A DNA stretch of 64,000 bases, from positions 1-64,000 of the forward strand of contig NZ_UNRC01000003.1 in NCBI RefSeq assembly GCF_900537065.1, given 5' to 3'. Below the pieces are notes generated by a model. It did no database searches, had not been told where the DNA came from, and was given only the letters and a program-made list of their open reading frames with translations. A program made the position numbers and the translations under genes. The stretch is from Sphingorhabdus sp. Alg239-R122. GTDB taxonomy: Bacteria > Pseudomonadota > Alphaproteobacteria > Sphingomonadales > Sphingomonadaceae. Of this stretch, positions 24,436-34,802 are shown in pieces (the first letter of the stretch is position 1; every line of letters starts with the position of its first letter).

Positions 24436-25017
24436 TCAATCTGTAGTCGGTTCCAGCCGTGTTGCGGCCTCTTTCAGATCTGACGGCGTGTTGATATTGA
24501 AAAACATATCTGCATTTGACCAGTGAATATGGGCTGCATCACATGTCCTTGCGAGTGCGCGCAATGACAGGGATTCCTGCTCAATTAAAACAGGCCATGC
24601 TTTTTCAAGTGCGACCAGTGACCAATATGCGAATGTAGGGTGCAGACCATCATCGCCGGCGGCAATAGCGGATACGCCAGTCCCGCTTAACCTGGCAACA
24701 AGGTCCTCTGGAACGAAAGGCCCGTCCACTGGAACCGTGAAGAAACCGTGGGCTTGTGGATTATGCTCTTTCAGCCATATGTGTGTAGCATATATAGCTG
24801 CCGCTGGACCTTTTGGGCCGCCCTTGTGGTCGGGAATGGTCTTTAATCCTGTGCCATAATCATACGTGCCTGAAATTATGACCTGGTCAGCTTGAGTTAC
24901 GCTTTTTTTGACAGTGTGATCAATTAACCGCATTTCACCCAAAAGCATTTCACCCTTGTCAATTCCGCCCATGCGCTGTGACTGGCCGCCTGCTAATATG
25001 ATCATTATTTTGCGCAT
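24436..25017 (-). CDS. mobA: Molybdenum cofactor guanylyltransferase MobA
   Basis: 193 residues from ATG 25017. Joins GMP to molybdopterin to make the MGD cofactor needed by NarG. Seen: 'ILAGGQSQRMGGIDKGEMLL' region, the GTP-binding LAGG.S.RMG..DK signature at residues about 8-21, and 'VPVDGPFVP' with the metal Asp. Longer starts at 25068 or 25077 are possible by frame, but a good -10 (TTATAT, about 25052-25059 on the - strand) and the box at 25080-25093 put transcription start near 25045, which leaves only 25017. Confidence 0.93.
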   Translation of the reverse strand: MRKIMIILAGGQSQRMGGIDKGEMLLGEMRLIDHTVKKSVTQADQVIISGTYDYGTGLKTIPDHKGGPKGPAAAIYATHIWLKEHNPQAHGFFTVPVDGPFVPEDLVARLSGTGVSAIAAGDDGLHPTFAYWSLVALEKAWPVLIEQESLSLRALARTCDAAHIHWSNADMFFNINTPSDLKEAATRLEPTTD

Positions 25018-25079
25018 ATGCTGTTCTTTCGGTTCGTCTGGACCGGGATATGATATAAGTTTGTGCATACACGGCATTC

Positions 25080-25093
25080 TTGATATATATCAA
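25080..25093. promoter_or_regulatory. Fnr/Dnr-type box between mobA and moaA
   Basis: TTGATATATATCAA, perfect and identical to the box at 10698-10711. It sits between divergent mobA and moaA. For mobA it gives start near 25045 with a good -10; for moaA it gives start near 25128, right at the ribosome site and 13 nt before the TTG codon. One site could therefore serve both directions. Confidence 0.85.
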
Positions 25094-25140
25094 TGCCTGT
25101 TTCGGCGTGACTGTTACCACTTCAAGGCAAGGACACATAA

Positions 25141-26214
25141 TTGAACAAGCACGCTTCTTTTCCTCCCGACTCCGATCGGCAGCCCGATATTATCTCGGTT
25201 GAAAGCGGCGCGCGCGATAACAGGCCGCTGATTGACAGGTTCGGACGTGAAATTACCTATTTGCGGGTTTCGGTAACGGACAGGTGTGATTTGCGCTGCA
25301 ATTACTGCATGCCGGAAAAAATGCGCTTCCTGCCGCGCGCAGATCTGCTGACGCTTGAAGAGCTGGAGCAGCTTGTTACAGCCTTTATCTTACGCGGCGT
25401 ACGCAAGATACGGCTGACCGGCGGCGAGCCTTTGGTGCGCAAAGGCATAGACACGCTAATCGACCGTTTGGGAGAGCAGGTAGCTTCAGGGGTTCTGGAA
25501 GAAATCACATTGACTACAAACGGCACGCAGCTTGCCAGACATGCGCGCAGATTGGCGAGAGCAGGTGTCAAACGTATCAACGTTTCGCTCGATACGCTCA
25601 ATCCGCGCAAGTTTCATGAAATAACGCGCCGTGACGCGCTGGCGGATGTGCTGCGCGGGATTAACGCAGCACAGGCTGAAGGCATCAGGATAAAGCTGAA
25701 TACCGTTGCGCTTAAGGACATAAATGAGGATGAACTGCCGGCAATGATCGCATGGGCACATGCGCAAGGCCACGATATGACGTTGATAGAAATCATGCCG
25801 ATGGGAGATGTCGGCGCAGATAGGTATGACCAGTATCTGCCGCTCTCCGAAGTGCGCGCCGGGTTGGAAGAAAACTGGACGCTGAAACCGTTGATGATGC
25901 GCACAGGCGGACCTGCTCGATATGTTGAGATAGAAGAAACAGGCGGGAAATTAGGCTTTATCACGCCACTCACGCACAATTTCTGTGATGGCTGCAACCG
26001 TGTGCGATTGACCTGCACGGGACAGCTTTACATGTGTCTGGGGCAGGAAGATCGTATGGATCTGCGCGCCGTGCTACGTGATCAAGGTTCGGTGGCAATC
26101 AACGCTGCACTTGATCGGGCCATATTGCAAAAGCCCAAGGGTCATGACTTTGCTATTGACCGACAGGCGCAGAAACCCGCCGTCCTGCGCACCATGTCGC
26201 TGACCGGAGGTTGA
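25141..26214 (+). CDS. moaA: GTP 3',8-cyclase MoaA
   Basis: 357 residues with TTG start, AAGGA ribosome site 7 nt upstream. Radical SAM enzyme of the first step of molybdopterin synthesis, with MoaC. N-terminal SAM cluster '[11 protein letters not shown]' (C-x3-C-x2-C), C-terminal second cluster '[20 protein letters not shown]' (C-x2-C-x13-C pattern), and the terminal Gly-Gly needed for activity (ends 'SLTGG'). moaD starts immediately at the stop (TGAATG). First gene of moaA-moaD-moaE-TSUP-moaC-moeA. Confidence 0.97.
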   Translation: MNKHASFPPDSDRQPDIISVESGARDNRPLIDRFGREITYLRVSVTDRCDLRCNYCMPEKMRFLPRADLLTLEELEQLVTAFILRGVRKIRLTGGEPLVRKGIDTLIDRLGEQVASGVLEEITLTTNGTQLARHARRLARAGVKRINVSLDTLNPRKFHEITRRDALADVLRGINAAQAEGIRIKLNTVALKDINEDELPAMIAWAHAQGHDMTLIEIMPMGDVGADRYDQYLPLSEVRAGLEENWTLKPLMMRTGGPARYVEIEETGGKLGFITPLTHNFCDGCNRVRLTCTGQLYMCLGQEDRMDLRAVLRDQGSVAINAALDRAILQKPKGHDFAIDRQAQKPAVLRTMSLTGG

Positions 26215-26463
26215 ATGGCTGAGATCATTTTTTACGGGAAGTTTCAAGATATTATTGGTCCCAGCCTGGAGCTGGGATTACCTGAAGGGGTTACAAGCCT
26301 GAAGGAATTGGTGTCGTATCTTGGCAAGCTATATGCGGGGTTTTCCGAAATGGTTTTGAACGCACGGACGAAAATTGTCCTGAATGATGTTATTGTACAG
26401 ACAGACATGCCGATTTCGGACGCGGACAGGATAGAATTCCTGCCGCCCTTTAGTGGAGGGTAA
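26215..26463 (+). CDS. moaD: Molybdopterin synthase small subunit MoaD
   Basis: 82-residue ubiquitin-like sulfur carrier ending in 'LPPFSGG'; the terminal Gly-Gly is thiocarboxylated and donates sulfur to the precursor in MoaE. Body 'MAEIIFYGKFQDIIG' and 'VLNDVIVQTDMPISDADRIEF' fits the beta-grasp fold. Starts right after the moaA stop and overlaps or nearly touches moaE. Confidence 0.95.
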   Translation: MAEIIFYGKFQDIIGPSLELGLPEGVTSLKELVSYLGKLYAGFSEMVLNARTKIVLNDVIVQTDMPISDADRIEFLPPFSGG

Positions 26464-26464
26464 G

Positions 26465-26908
26465 TTGATTACGCTGAGCGCGGAAGCATTTGACCCTTAC
26501 CGGCTATTACGGGAATTTACCGAAGGCGTAGATGGGGTGGGTGCCGTGGCAAGTTTTACCGGTCTTGTGCGCGGTGAGGGTGATGTGGGTGTTTCAGCCC
26601 TGATTCTGGAGCATCACTCTACGCTGACGCGGGGAGCCATTGAAGAGGCTGTGCAAAAGGCGCGGCGGCAATGGGACCTGCTGGATCTGCGCATCGTACA
26701 CAGAATCGGCCGTGTGGAGGTGGGAGAGCCGATAGTACTGGTTGCAACCGCCGCCAAGCATCGGCGCGATGCTTTTGAAAGCTGTGACATGCTGATGGAT
26801 TTCCTCAAAACCGATGTGCCTTTCTGGAAAAAAGAGTTCTCGCAGCAAGGCGAACGTTGGGTTGAGCCGGGTGCGAAAGATCATCACGACCGGTCGCGTT
26901 GGAGTTAA
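26465..26908 (+). CDS. moaE: Molybdopterin synthase large subunit MoaE
   Basis: 147 residues from TTG 26465; GGAGG at 26455-26459 is 5 nt upstream. A GTG at 26453 in the same frame would give 151 residues but would place the ribosome site inside the gene. MoaE is the catalytic subunit that converts cyclic pyranopterin phosphate to molybdopterin. Seen: 'GVGAVASFTGLVRGEGD' and 'HRRDAFESCDMLMDFLKTDV' followed by 'PFWKKE', with the active-site lysines. Confidence 0.93.
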   Translation: MITLSAEAFDPYRLLREFTEGVDGVGAVASFTGLVRGEGDVGVSALILEHHSTLTRGAIEEAVQKARRQWDLLDLRIVHRIGRVEVGEPIVLVATAAKHRRDAFESCDMLMDFLKTDVPFWKKEFSQQGERWVEPGAKDHHDRSRWS

Positions 26909-26914
26909 ACGCTG

Positions 26915-27676
26915 ATGGCTGCTATTATATGGCTAGCGGTATTTTTCTTCCTGGTGGCTTTGCTTTACTCTTCAGTGGGTTTCGGCGGCGGATCGACTTA
27001 TACCGCGCTGTTGATCCTGTCAGGTATCACTTATCAGTCTGTTCCCACACTTTCGCTTATATGCAACATTATCGTGGTTACCGGCGGTGTTTGGCAATTT
27101 GCACGGGCAGGGCATATTAATCTTGCGCGTACTTGGCCGCTCATCCTGATTTCAGTGCCAGCGGCATGGCTGGGCGGGAACCTTGTGATACCTGAAAAAC
27201 TACTGGTAACGCTGTTGGGCTTCGCGCTGGTGGCTGCAGGCACCCATTTGCTGCTTAACTGGAAACCTGTTGAAGCTGGGGATGAAAGCCGGAACGTGCC
27301 GACACCGGCCACGTTGCTTGTGGGCGGCGGGATAGGTTTTCTCTCCGGCATAGTGGGTATTGGTGGCGGGATTTTCCTTGCGCCCATTCTCTATCTGACA
27401 CGCTGGGGCTCGGCCAGACTGATTGCCGCCACGTGCAGTCTGTTCATCCTGGTCAACTCACTGGCGGGTCTTACAGGACAGATCATGAAAACGGGGTTAG
27501 AGACAGCGACGGGCAATATCAGCGAATATCTTCCGCTGTTTATTGCGGTCCTGATTGGCGGACAGATAGGGTCGCGGCTGGGCAGTTTTTCGCTGAGCCA
27601 GACATTCATCAAACGCGCTACGGCGGCACTAATACTTGTTGTGGCTGTCCGCCTGCTTGTAAGGACATGGCTGTGA
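26915..27676 (+). CDS. TSUP (TauE/SafE, YfcA-type) membrane transporter in the moa operon
   Basis: 253 residues, about eight membrane segments in two halves, each beginning with a glycine-rich motif ('YSSVGFGGGSTYTALL' and 'FLSGIVGIGGGIFLAPILY'), the mark of the TSUP family. Members move sulfur-containing or other small anions such as sulfite or sulfoacetate. It lies 6 nt after moaE and 58 nt before moaC, all in one direction. The context suggests something tied to cofactor synthesis, for example molybdate or sulfur compound movement; the substrate is not shown by the sequence. Confidence 0.88.
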   Translation: MAAIIWLAVFFFLVALLYSSVGFGGGSTYTALLILSGITYQSVPTLSLICNIIVVTGGVWQFARAGHINLARTWPLILISVPAAWLGGNLVIPEKLLVTLLGFALVAAGTHLLLNWKPVEAGDESRNVPTPATLLVGGGIGFLSGIVGIGGGIFLAPILYLTRWGSARLIAATCSLFILVNSLAGLTGQIMKTGLETATGNISEYLPLFIAVLIGGQIGSRLGSFSLSQTFIKRATAALILVVAVRLLVRTWL

Positions 27677-27734
27677 TGGAAGAGGCTGATATAGTTATCG
27701 GGAATTTCGTGGCGATCAGGGGTTTGGAGTGACA

Positions 27735-28232
27735 ATGCAGGAAAAACGACAAGATGAACTGACACATTTCGATGGCGAAGGCCGTCCGCAGATGGTTGAT
27801 GTATCCGGCAAGCCTGAAAATGTCCGGACGGCGGCTGCGCGGGGCAGGGTGCTCTTTACGGAGGCTGCCTATCGCACCTTGCGCAGCAAGGGTGTGAAGA
27901 AAGGGGATGTCCGCGTGATTGCCGAACTGGCGGGGATACAAGCCGCTAAACAGACAGCGACACTGATACCTCTGTGTCATCCGCTACCTCTCAGCAGCGT
28001 AAAAGTGCAGACTGATTTCAATGATGAGGCGTCCGCGATTGATGTTACCGCCTCTGTCAGGACGGCCGGACAGACAGGCGTGGAAATGGAAGCGCTGACG
28101 GCAGTATCTGTGGCCTGCCTGACCATCTATGACATGGCCAAGGCGATTGATAAGGATATGACGATTGCGGATATTCAGCTCGTTTCGAAAACAGGCGGGA
28201 AATCGGGTGATTTTGAACGGCCAGTATCATGA
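27735..28232 (+). CDS. moaC: Cyclic pyranopterin monophosphate synthase MoaC
   Basis: 165 residues from ATG 27735 (GGAG 5 nt upstream; GTG 27729 would add two residues). Acts after MoaA to form cPMP. Seen: 'MVDVSGKPENVRTA', 'TLIPLCHPLPLSSV' with the active-site CHP, 'GVEMEALTAVSVACLTIYDM' and 'KAIDKDM' with catalytic Lys and Asp. Stop overlaps the moeA ATG by 4 nt. Confidence 0.96.
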   Translation: MQEKRQDELTHFDGEGRPQMVDVSGKPENVRTAAARGRVLFTEAAYRTLRSKGVKKGDVRVIAELAGIQAAKQTATLIPLCHPLPLSSVKVQTDFNDEASAIDVTASVRTAGQTGVEMEALTAVSVACLTIYDMAKAIDKDMTIADIQLVSKTGGKSGDFERPVS

Positions 28233-29425
28233 TTTCGGCTGATGAAGCACGCCATATCATTGACGCGATCAGCGCGCTGGGACAGGTGGAAACCGTCACG
28301 GTGGATCAGGCACTGGACCGGATCTGCGCGGCTGATATTCCTGCACGCATAACACATCCGCCATTCAGGGCCTCCGCGATGGACGGCTATGCTGTCCGGC
28401 TCGAAGACGTCCGCCATGCTGGCGCAAAACTGAAGGTCATTGGCGAATCCCGGGCAGGTGAAGCGGCAGGCCAATTGCTTGATCCAGAGGCCGCGATCCG
28501 CATTTTCACCGGCGGCGTTGTGCCGGAAGGTGCTGACCATGTCATTATCCAGGAAAATGTGGAACGTAAAGGCGGCACCATAACCACGTGTGCGGATCAG
28601 GCCGTGTCCGCAAATATCCGCAGGGCGGGCATTGATTTTTGTGAAGGCGATATCCTTAAACGTGGGGGTGCGCGCCTGAACGCTATTGATGTCGGCTTGC
28701 TTGCCGCCGCCAACATCGCCGATGTTCGTGTCTTCAGGCGGCCCGTAATTGCCTATTTCGACAATGGTGATGAACTGGTCGAGCTCGGGTCGAAATTGCA
28801 GCACGGGCAGATAATTGGTTCCAACCGTTTTGCGCTCGACGGAATGATCCGGGAGTGGGGCGGAGAGCCGGTATATCTGGGCAAGGCAGGGGATACGCTG
28901 GAAAAAGTCGTGGCAAAATTTGAAGCGGGTCTGGATGCTGATATTGTCATGTCGGTTGGCGGAGCATCGGTTGGTGACCATGACCATGTCCGTACGGCGT
29001 TTGAGCGGATGAATGGCCAGTTCCTGTTTCAGAAAATTGCGATGAAACCCGGCAAGCCAACATGGTTCGGCGCATTGGGGGAAACTCATGTTCTCGGCCT
29101 GCCCGGCAATCCTGCATCCGCACTTGTATGCGCGACCTTGTTTTTGCAGCCGCTGATAAACCGGCTGGGCGGCAGCAGTGATGATAGACCGGCATCATTA
29201 CAGGCCCGACTTGCCAGTCCGCTGAAAGCCAATGGACAGAGGGAAAATTATATGCGCGGGACATATGAAGTCTCAGATTCCGGGATTGTCACTGTAAGCC
29301 CTGCGGATAATCAGGATAGTTCCCTGCTATCGCGCCTTTCCACTGCCAATTGCCTGATCCGCTGTCCGCCGGATATGGCCGCACAGGATGAAGGCGCGAT
29401 TGTCGATTGTATCCGCCTGACCTGA
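28229..29425 (+). CDS. moeA: Molybdopterin molybdenumtransferase MoeA
   Basis: 398 residues. Inserts molybdate into adenylylated molybdopterin. Domain signatures: 'HPPFRASAMDGYAVR' (about 32-46), 'PEGADHVIIQENVE', 'FDNGDELVELGS', 'SVGGASVGDHDH', and 'PGKPTWFG...GLPGNPASAL'. Last gene of the moa unit; 7 nt separate its stop from the convergent hutG stop. Confidence 0.96.
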   Translation: MISADEARHIIDAISALGQVETVTVDQALDRICAADIPARITHPPFRASAMDGYAVRLEDVRHAGAKLKVIGESRAGEAAGQLLDPEAAIRIFTGGVVPEGADHVIIQENVERKGGTITTCADQAVSANIRRAGIDFCEGDILKRGGARLNAIDVGLLAAANIADVRVFRRPVIAYFDNGDELVELGSKLQHGQIIGSNRFALDGMIREWGGEPVYLGKAGDTLEKVVAKFEAGLDADIVMSVGGASVGDHDHVRTAFERMNGQFLFQKIAMKPGKPTWFGALGETHVLGLPGNPASALVCATLFLQPLINRLGGSSDDRPASLQARLASPLKANGQRENYMRGTYEVSDSGIVTVSPADNQDSSLLSRLSTANCLIRCPPDMAAQDEGAIVDCIRLT

Positions 29426-29432
29426 GGGCATA

Positions 29433-30371
29433 TTAGCTGGCGGACATAAGCAGCCGTCTTGCAAGCAGCGCAGCGCTTTTTGCTGTTACACTCTGCATGT
29501 CGTGTGGCGGGGACAATTCGACAATATCGGCCAATGGACATGGCGTAGCGGTTTTTTTGCATTCTGTCAGAACTGTGACAACCAAATACTCTATGATCTC
29601 GAGCGGGACACCTCGCGCGGCTGGCGCACTGACGCCGGGTGCCTGAAAATGTGGAAGCACATCGATGTCTATGGTGAGATAGACAAGATCGGAGCGTTTG
29701 ATAATGGCGGAGACCGCGTCGTCTGCGGCATGTTTGTCCGCGATTAACGCGTGATCGGACACAGTACCGACATTCCATTCCCGGGCACGGTCCATAAGTG
29801 CCTGTGTGTTCGATTCTTCGGCAACGCCAATGCACAGATAATCGAACTTTTCATGGGCAAGTGCCCTGATCTGTGCAAAGGGTGTGCCCGATGAAGGGCC
29901 GTTTCCACCCGGCAACCGCAAATCAAGATGCGCGTCCAGATTGATGATGCCGATCCGTTTATCCGGATAAGCCTTTGCCAGGCCGCTATAACTTGCAAAC
30001 GCAGTTTCATGCCCGCCGCCCAGCACAATGATGCGCCCATGCTGTGTCAGGTTTTGATGCAGCTTTTCGCTCAGTGCGATTTGCCCTGCCTCAAGATCAT
30101 CACCCAGCACCTCGATATCGCCGAGGTCGGTAAAACGCACCGGGTTCTGGGGCGCAGCAAGGCCTGCCATCGCTTTTCGCATTGCAGCCGGTCCATCATG
30201 TGCGCCGATACGCCCCTTGTTGCGGGCAACGCCGGCATCGCTGGCAAAACCGATCACGGCGCGGTTGGCATCGCCCTTGCCAGCAAGGTGATGAAGCCGC
30301 AGTGCATCTGGTCCGTCTTCGGGGTCAGAGCGTCCGGTCCAGGGCTGGGGAGGGATGATGTTTACCGGCAT
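29433..30371 (-). CDS. hutG: Formimidoylglutamase HutG (arginase family)
   Basis: 312 residues of the arginase/ureohydrolase fold with the manganese motifs 'VLGGGHETAFASY' (GGGHE), 'NLDAHLDLR' and 'TIDIDVLPHF' (DIDVL). In histidine breakdown this type splits N-formimidoyl-L-glutamate to glutamate and formamide. It is the last gene of the hut operon, 9 nt after hutU. The one-step route means no hutF is needed. Operon position separates it from arginase or agmatinase. Confidence 0.92.
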   Translation of the reverse strand: MPVNIIPPQPWTGRSDPEDGPDALRLHHLAGKGDANRAVIGFASDAGVARNKGRIGAHDGPAAMRKAMAGLAAPQNPVRFTDLGDIEVLGDDLEAGQIALSEKLHQNLTQHGRIIVLGGGHETAFASYSGLAKAYPDKRIGIINLDAHLDLRLPGGNGPSSGTPFAQIRALAHEKFDYLCIGVAEESNTQALMDRAREWNVGTVSDHALIADKHAADDAVSAIIKRSDLVYLTIDIDVLPHFQAPGVSAPAARGVPLEIIEYLVVTVLTECKKTATPCPLADIVELSPPHDMQSVTAKSAALLARRLLMSAS

Positions 30372-30380
30372 GGCTGTGTC

Positions 30381-32057
30381 TTACCCTTTTGGCAAAATGC
30401 CAGGAAGGTCAAGCTCATGCTCGCGCGCGCAGTCCAACGCGATTTCATAGCCTGCATCGGCATGGCGCATCACGCCAGTCGCCGGATCATTCCACAATAC
30501 ATTGCCAATGCGGCGATCCGCATCTTCGCTGCCATCACAGCATACCACCATGCCGCTATGCTGTGAAAAGCCCATGCCGACGCCGCCGCCATGGTGGAGG
30601 CTGACCCATGTTGCACCGCTCGCTGTATTGAGCAGCGCGTTCAGCAATGGCCAGTCGGACACAGCGTCCGATCCGTCCTGCATCGCTTCGGTTTCGCGGT
30701 TGGGAGAAGCGACCGACCCGCTGTCAAGATGGTCGCGGCCAATCACGACCGGCGCGCTCAGTTCACCATTGCGCACCATTTCGTTGAAGGCGAGGCCCAG
30801 CCTGTGCCGCTGCCCCAGGCCCACCCAGCATATCCGTGCGGGCAGCCCCTGGAAACTGATCCGTTCACGCGCCATGTCGAGCCAGTTATGCAGGTGCGGG
30901 TCATCGGGGATAAGTTCTTTCACCTTGGCATCTGTCTTGTAAATATCCTCCGGGTCGCCGGAAAGTGCACACCAGCGAAATGGACCGATACCGCGGCAGA
31001 ACAGCGGCCGGATATAGGCAGGGACAAACCCGGGGAAGGCGAAAGCATCTTCCAGCCCTTCCTCCAGTGCGACCTGGCGGATATTATTGCCATAATCGAC
31101 GGTGGGGACACCGGCCTTATGGAAATCAACCATTGCCGCGACATGGGTTTTCATGCTGGCCCGCGCGGCCTTTTCTACGGCCTTGGGGTCGCTTTCCTGC
31201 TTGGCGCGCCATTCAGCCACGCTCCAGCCGATGGGTAGATAGCCATGCACAGGATCATGCGCGCTGGTTTGGTCGGTTACGATATCGGGGCGGACGCCGC
31301 GCCGAAACAGCTCTGGCACGATTTCTGCGGTATTGCCGATAAGCGCCACCGATTTGGCTTCACCCGCCGCTGTCCAGCGATCGATCATCGCCAGTGCTTC
31401 ATCCAGGTCGTGCGTTTTCTCATCGACATAGCGCGTACGCAGGCGGAAATCGGCACGAGTTTCATCGCATTCTATGGCGAGACAACATGCCCCCGCCATC
31501 ACAGCGGCAAGCGGCTGTGCACCGCCCATTCCGCCCAGGCCGCCGGTGAGTATCCAGCGTCCCTTAAGGTTGCCGTCATAATGCTGCCTCCCGGCTTCGA
31601 CAAAAGTCTCGTATGTGCCCTGCACAATCCCTTGCGTACCAATATATATCCATGACCCCGCGGTCATCTGCCCATACATGGCCAGACCTTTTTTATCGAG
31701 CTCGTGGAAATGGTCCCAATTGGCCCAGTGTGGGACAAGGTTGGAATTGGCGATCAGCACACGCGGTGCGTCGGCATGCGTACGAAACACGCCAACCGGC
31801 TTGCCTGACTGCACCAGCAGAGTCTGATCGGTTTCCAGTGTTTTCAGGCTTTCGACAATCGCATCAAATGCGGCCCAGTTGCGGGCTGCACGGCCAATGC
31901 CGCCATAGACAACCAACTCATCGGGATTTTCCGCAACGTCAGGGTGTAGATTGTTCATCAGCATCCTGAGCGGTGCTTCGGTAAGCCAGCTTTTGGTGTT
32001 GAGCTTAGTTCCGGTCGGGGGATAAACGGCGCGGCTGTTATGGGTACGGTCAGTCAT
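30381..32057 (-). CDS. hutU: Urocanate hydratase HutU
   Basis: 558 residues, family length. Converts urocanate to imidazolonepropionate with tightly bound NAD. Family stretches: '[16 protein letters not shown]', '[11 protein letters not shown]', '[19 protein letters not shown]', 'PIGWSVAEW', and the C-terminal '[19 protein letters not shown]' region. Start lies 8 nt inside hutH. No long competing frame on the other strand is believable. Confidence 0.97.
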   Translation of the reverse strand: MTDRTHNSRAVYPPTGTKLNTKSWLTEAPLRMLMNNLHPDVAENPDELVVYGGIGRAARNWAAFDAIVESLKTLETDQTLLVQSGKPVGVFRTHADAPRVLIANSNLVPHWANWDHFHELDKKGLAMYGQMTAGSWIYIGTQGIVQGTYETFVEAGRQHYDGNLKGRWILTGGLGGMGGAQPLAAVMAGACCLAIECDETRADFRLRTRYVDEKTHDLDEALAMIDRWTAAGEAKSVALIGNTAEIVPELFRRGVRPDIVTDQTSAHDPVHGYLPIGWSVAEWRAKQESDPKAVEKAARASMKTHVAAMVDFHKAGVPTVDYGNNIRQVALEEGLEDAFAFPGFVPAYIRPLFCRGIGPFRWCALSGDPEDIYKTDAKVKELIPDDPHLHNWLDMARERISFQGLPARICWVGLGQRHRLGLAFNEMVRNGELSAPVVIGRDHLDSGSVASPNRETEAMQDGSDAVSDWPLLNALLNTASGATWVSLHHGGGVGMGFSQHSGMVVCCDGSEDADRRIGNVLWNDPATGVMRHADAGYEIALDCAREHELDLPGILPKG

Positions 32058-33594
32058 GCATCATCTCCTCAAGGCAAGGGAAATCTATATCTGTTTTATC
32101 AAGCAGCTCACCGTGCCCGACAAGCTGTGCAGCGGTCTCAAGATCGGGTGCGAGGAAACGATCTTTGGTGAGCGGGGCAATATCCTCATGGAGCCTGTCA
32201 CATACATTTGCGAGCGGAGAGCTTGTCTTGAGGGGGCTGCGGAAGCGGATGCCTTCGGCAGCGCAGAATATCTCAATGCCGAGTATGCGAAACAGGTTTT
32301 CCGCCATAGTACCCAGACGGCGCGCGCCATGCGCGGCCATGGAGACATGATCTTCCTGATTGGCGCTGGTTGGCGTGGAATCGGTCGAGCAGGGGTTTGC
32401 GAGATGCTTGTTCTCGCTCATCAATGCGGCGCTGGTTACTTCGGCAATCATCATGCCCGAATTGAGACCGGGATCTTCAGCGAGAAAAGGGGGTAGGTCG
32501 AAACTGAGCGTGGGATCAACAAGCAGGGCAATGCGCCGCTGCGATATCGACCCAATCTCGGCCAGTGCCAGCGCAATCATATCCGCGGCAAAAGCCACGG
32601 GCTCGGCATGGAAATTGCCACCTGAAACAATACGGTCTTCGGACAATAGGACCAGGGGGTTGTCGGTTGCCGCATTGGCTTCGCGGCGCAACGTAATGGC
32701 GGCATGGACCAGCATATCCATCGCCGCGCCTGCCACCTGAGGCTGGCAACGCATACAATAGGGGTCCTGTACGCGCGGGTCGTCGGCGCGGTGCGCTTCG
32801 CGGATTTCACTATCATGGAGCAGTGTGCGCATTGTGGCTGCTGCGCCAATCTGTCCGGGGTGTCCGCGCAGGGTATGAATTTCCTCGATTAGCGGCGCAG
32901 TCGAAGCCATGGCTGCATCTATCGACATGGAGGCCGAAAGCAGCGACGTACAACCCGCCTGCCACGCAGAAAAAAGCCCTGCCAGCGCATGGGCGGTCGA
33001 AAACTGTGTACCATTGATAAGCGCTAAACCCTCTTTCGGGCCGAGTGTGACGGGGGTGAGTCCTGCTTTTTCAAGCGCCGCGCCACCGGAAAGGATTTCA
33101 CCCTGAAATTCCGCTTCGCCTTCACCCATCATCACGGCGGCCATATGCGCCAGTGGGGCCAGATCGCCTGAAGCACCGACAGACCCCTGTGCAGGAATGA
33201 CAGGTGTTACAACTTTCGCCAACATTGCTTCGAGCAAGTCTACCGTTTCTGGCCGTATGCCTGATGCACCCCGGCCCAGCGAGATGAGTTTGAGCACCAT
33301 CATCAACCGCTTAATGGCGCGCGGTGTATCCGGGCCAACGCCAGAGCAATGTGACAGGATAAGATTGCGTTGCAGCGTCGCCGTATCTTCCGCCGCGATA
33401 CGGATAGAGGCAAGCTTGCCAAATCCGGTATTTACGCCGTAAACCGCTTCATTGCCGCTTGCGGCCGCATCAATCCGCGCTGCCGACGCATCAATCCGCA
33501 TACGGGCGTCCGCATCCAGCGTAACCGGCAACTCCTCGCGCCAGATACGTTCGAGCAGTTTCAGGCTCACATTGCCGGGGGATAATGTCAGCAT
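32050..33594 (-). CDS. hutH: Histidine ammonia-lyase HutH
   Basis: 514 residues. Removes ammonia from histidine to give urocanate; the MIO electrophile forms from Ala-Ser-Gly in '[16 protein letters not shown]' (about residues 139-154). '[11 protein letters not shown]' and '[13 protein letters not shown]' carry further active-site residues. Starts 7 nt inside hutI. Confidence 0.97.
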   Translation of the reverse strand: MLTLSPGNVSLKLLERIWREELPVTLDADARMRIDASAARIDAAASGNEAVYGVNTGFGKLASIRIAAEDTATLQRNLILSHCSGVGPDTPRAIKRLMMVLKLISLGRGASGIRPETVDLLEAMLAKVVTPVIPAQGSVGASGDLAPLAHMAAVMMGEGEAEFQGEILSGGAALEKAGLTPVTLGPKEGLALINGTQFSTAHALAGLFSAWQAGCTSLLSASMSIDAAMASTAPLIEEIHTLRGHPGQIGAAATMRTLLHDSEIREAHRADDPRVQDPYCMRCQPQVAGAAMDMLVHAAITLRREANAATDNPLVLLSEDRIVSGGNFHAEPVAFAADMIALALAEIGSISQRRIALLVDPTLSFDLPPFLAEDPGLNSGMMIAEVTSAALMSENKHLANPCSTDSTPTSANQEDHVSMAAHGARRLGTMAENLFRILGIEIFCAAEGIRFRSPLKTSSPLANVCDRLHEDIAPLTKDRFLAPDLETAAQLVGHGELLDKTDIDFPCLEEMMHD

Positions 33595-34802
33595 GTCTCT
33601 CCTCCAAAAATCCGCATATGCAAAGGCGCATCTCCTATTCTGTAACTCATTTCAGCAGGATCGCTAAAATTCCATATCGCAAGGTCTGCGTGCTTACCTG
33701 CCTTGATCTGCCCGCAATCGTTCAGGCCCAGCGCCCGCGCAGCATGGACCGTCACACCCTCAAGGCATTCCTGAGGTGTCATGCCGAACAAAGTTGCACC
33801 CATATTCATGGTAAGCAGTAGCGATGTCATAGGCGATGTGCCGGGGTTGCTATCAGTGGCCAATGCCATAGGTACGCCTGCATCGCGCAGTTTCTGGATA
33901 GGCGGCAGTTTCGTTTCCCTGAGCGCATAGAAGGCTGCGGGTAATAACACCGCCACTGTTCCCGCATCCGCCATGGCAGCAATGCCCGCATCGCTTAAAT
34001 ATTCCAGATGATCTGCGGAAAGCGCATTATGGCTTGCCGCCAAGGCCGCACCGCCTTGGTCGGACAGTTGTTCAGCATGCAATTTTACGGGCAAACCTAA
34101 TTTTTCTGCCGCATTAAACACGCGTTCTATTTGCGCCGGAGTAAAACCAACTGTTTCGCAAAACCCGTCCACTGCATCGACGAGGCCTTCGGCAGCAACC
34201 TCTTCCATGGTGGGAAGGCATATTTGTTCTAGATAGTCATCCGCCCCCATATCTTTGGGATAGGCATGTGCACCCAAAAATGTCGTGCGCACCCGGATAT
34301 GCCGTTCCTCGCCCAGTCTGCGCGCAACACGCAACATTTTCAGCTCGGTCTCTGTGTCCAGTCCGTAGCCTGACTTGACTTCAATGGTCGTGACGCCTTC
34401 ACGGATCAGGTTATCCACCCGCTGCAGGGCTGATGCCAGCAACCCACTTTCTGATGCTCGTCTGGTGGCCTCCACAGTGGAAAATATGCCGCCACCCGCC
34501 GTCATGATATCTTCGTAACTCGCGCCGGTCAGCCGCATTTCAAATTCGCGGGCGCGAGATCCGCCGTAAACCAGATGCGTATGGCAATCGATCAGGCCCG
34601 GTGTCACCAGCCTCCCGCCCAGAGCGCGCACTTCGCTCTCCCGGTATTGCTGCGGCAAGTCATCCGCATCGCCGATAAAGCCAATCGTCTCGCCATCCAC
34701 GGCAATAATGCCATCGCCAACATATTCATCGCTGCCCTTTGATATGAAAGGTGCGATCTTTATATCGGACAGGATATATGTGCGGGGCAATGTCGACTCC
34801 AT
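33588..34802 (-). CDS. hutI: Imidazolonepropionase HutI
   Basis: 404 residues from ATG 34802, the family length; a TTG at 34850 would add 16 residues but lacks a ribosome site. Opens the imidazolone ring to N-formimidoylglutamate. Amidohydrolase-fold motifs: '[20 protein letters not shown]', '[18 protein letters not shown]'-type region '[17 protein letters not shown]', '[16 protein letters not shown]', and '[12 protein letters not shown]'. First gene of the hut operon. No hutC repressor is in the window. Confidence 0.95.
   Translation of the reverse strand: MESTLPRTYILSDIKIAPFISKGSDEYVGDGIIAVDGETIGFIGDADDLPQQYRESEVRALGGRLVTPGLIDCHTHLVYGGSRAREFEMRLTGASYEDIMTAGGGIFSTVEATRRASESGLLASALQRVDNLIREGVTTIEVKSGYGLDTETELKMLRVARRLGEERHIRVRTTFLGAHAYPKDMGADDYLEQICLPTMEEVAAEGLVDAVDGFCETVGFTPAQIERVFNAAEKLGLPVKLHAEQLSDQGGAALAASHNALSADHLEYLSDAGIAAMADAGTVAVLLPAAFYALRETKLPPIQKLRDAGVPMALATDSNPGTSPMTSLLLTMNMGATLFGMTPQECLEGVTVHAARALGLNDCGQIKAGKHADLAIWNFSDPAEMSYRIGDAPLHMRIFGGETC

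Noticed and set aside
30591-31238. Long open frame on the + strand inside hutU
   Set aside because: hutU is full length and conserved over the whole stretch; the other frame resembles nothing.
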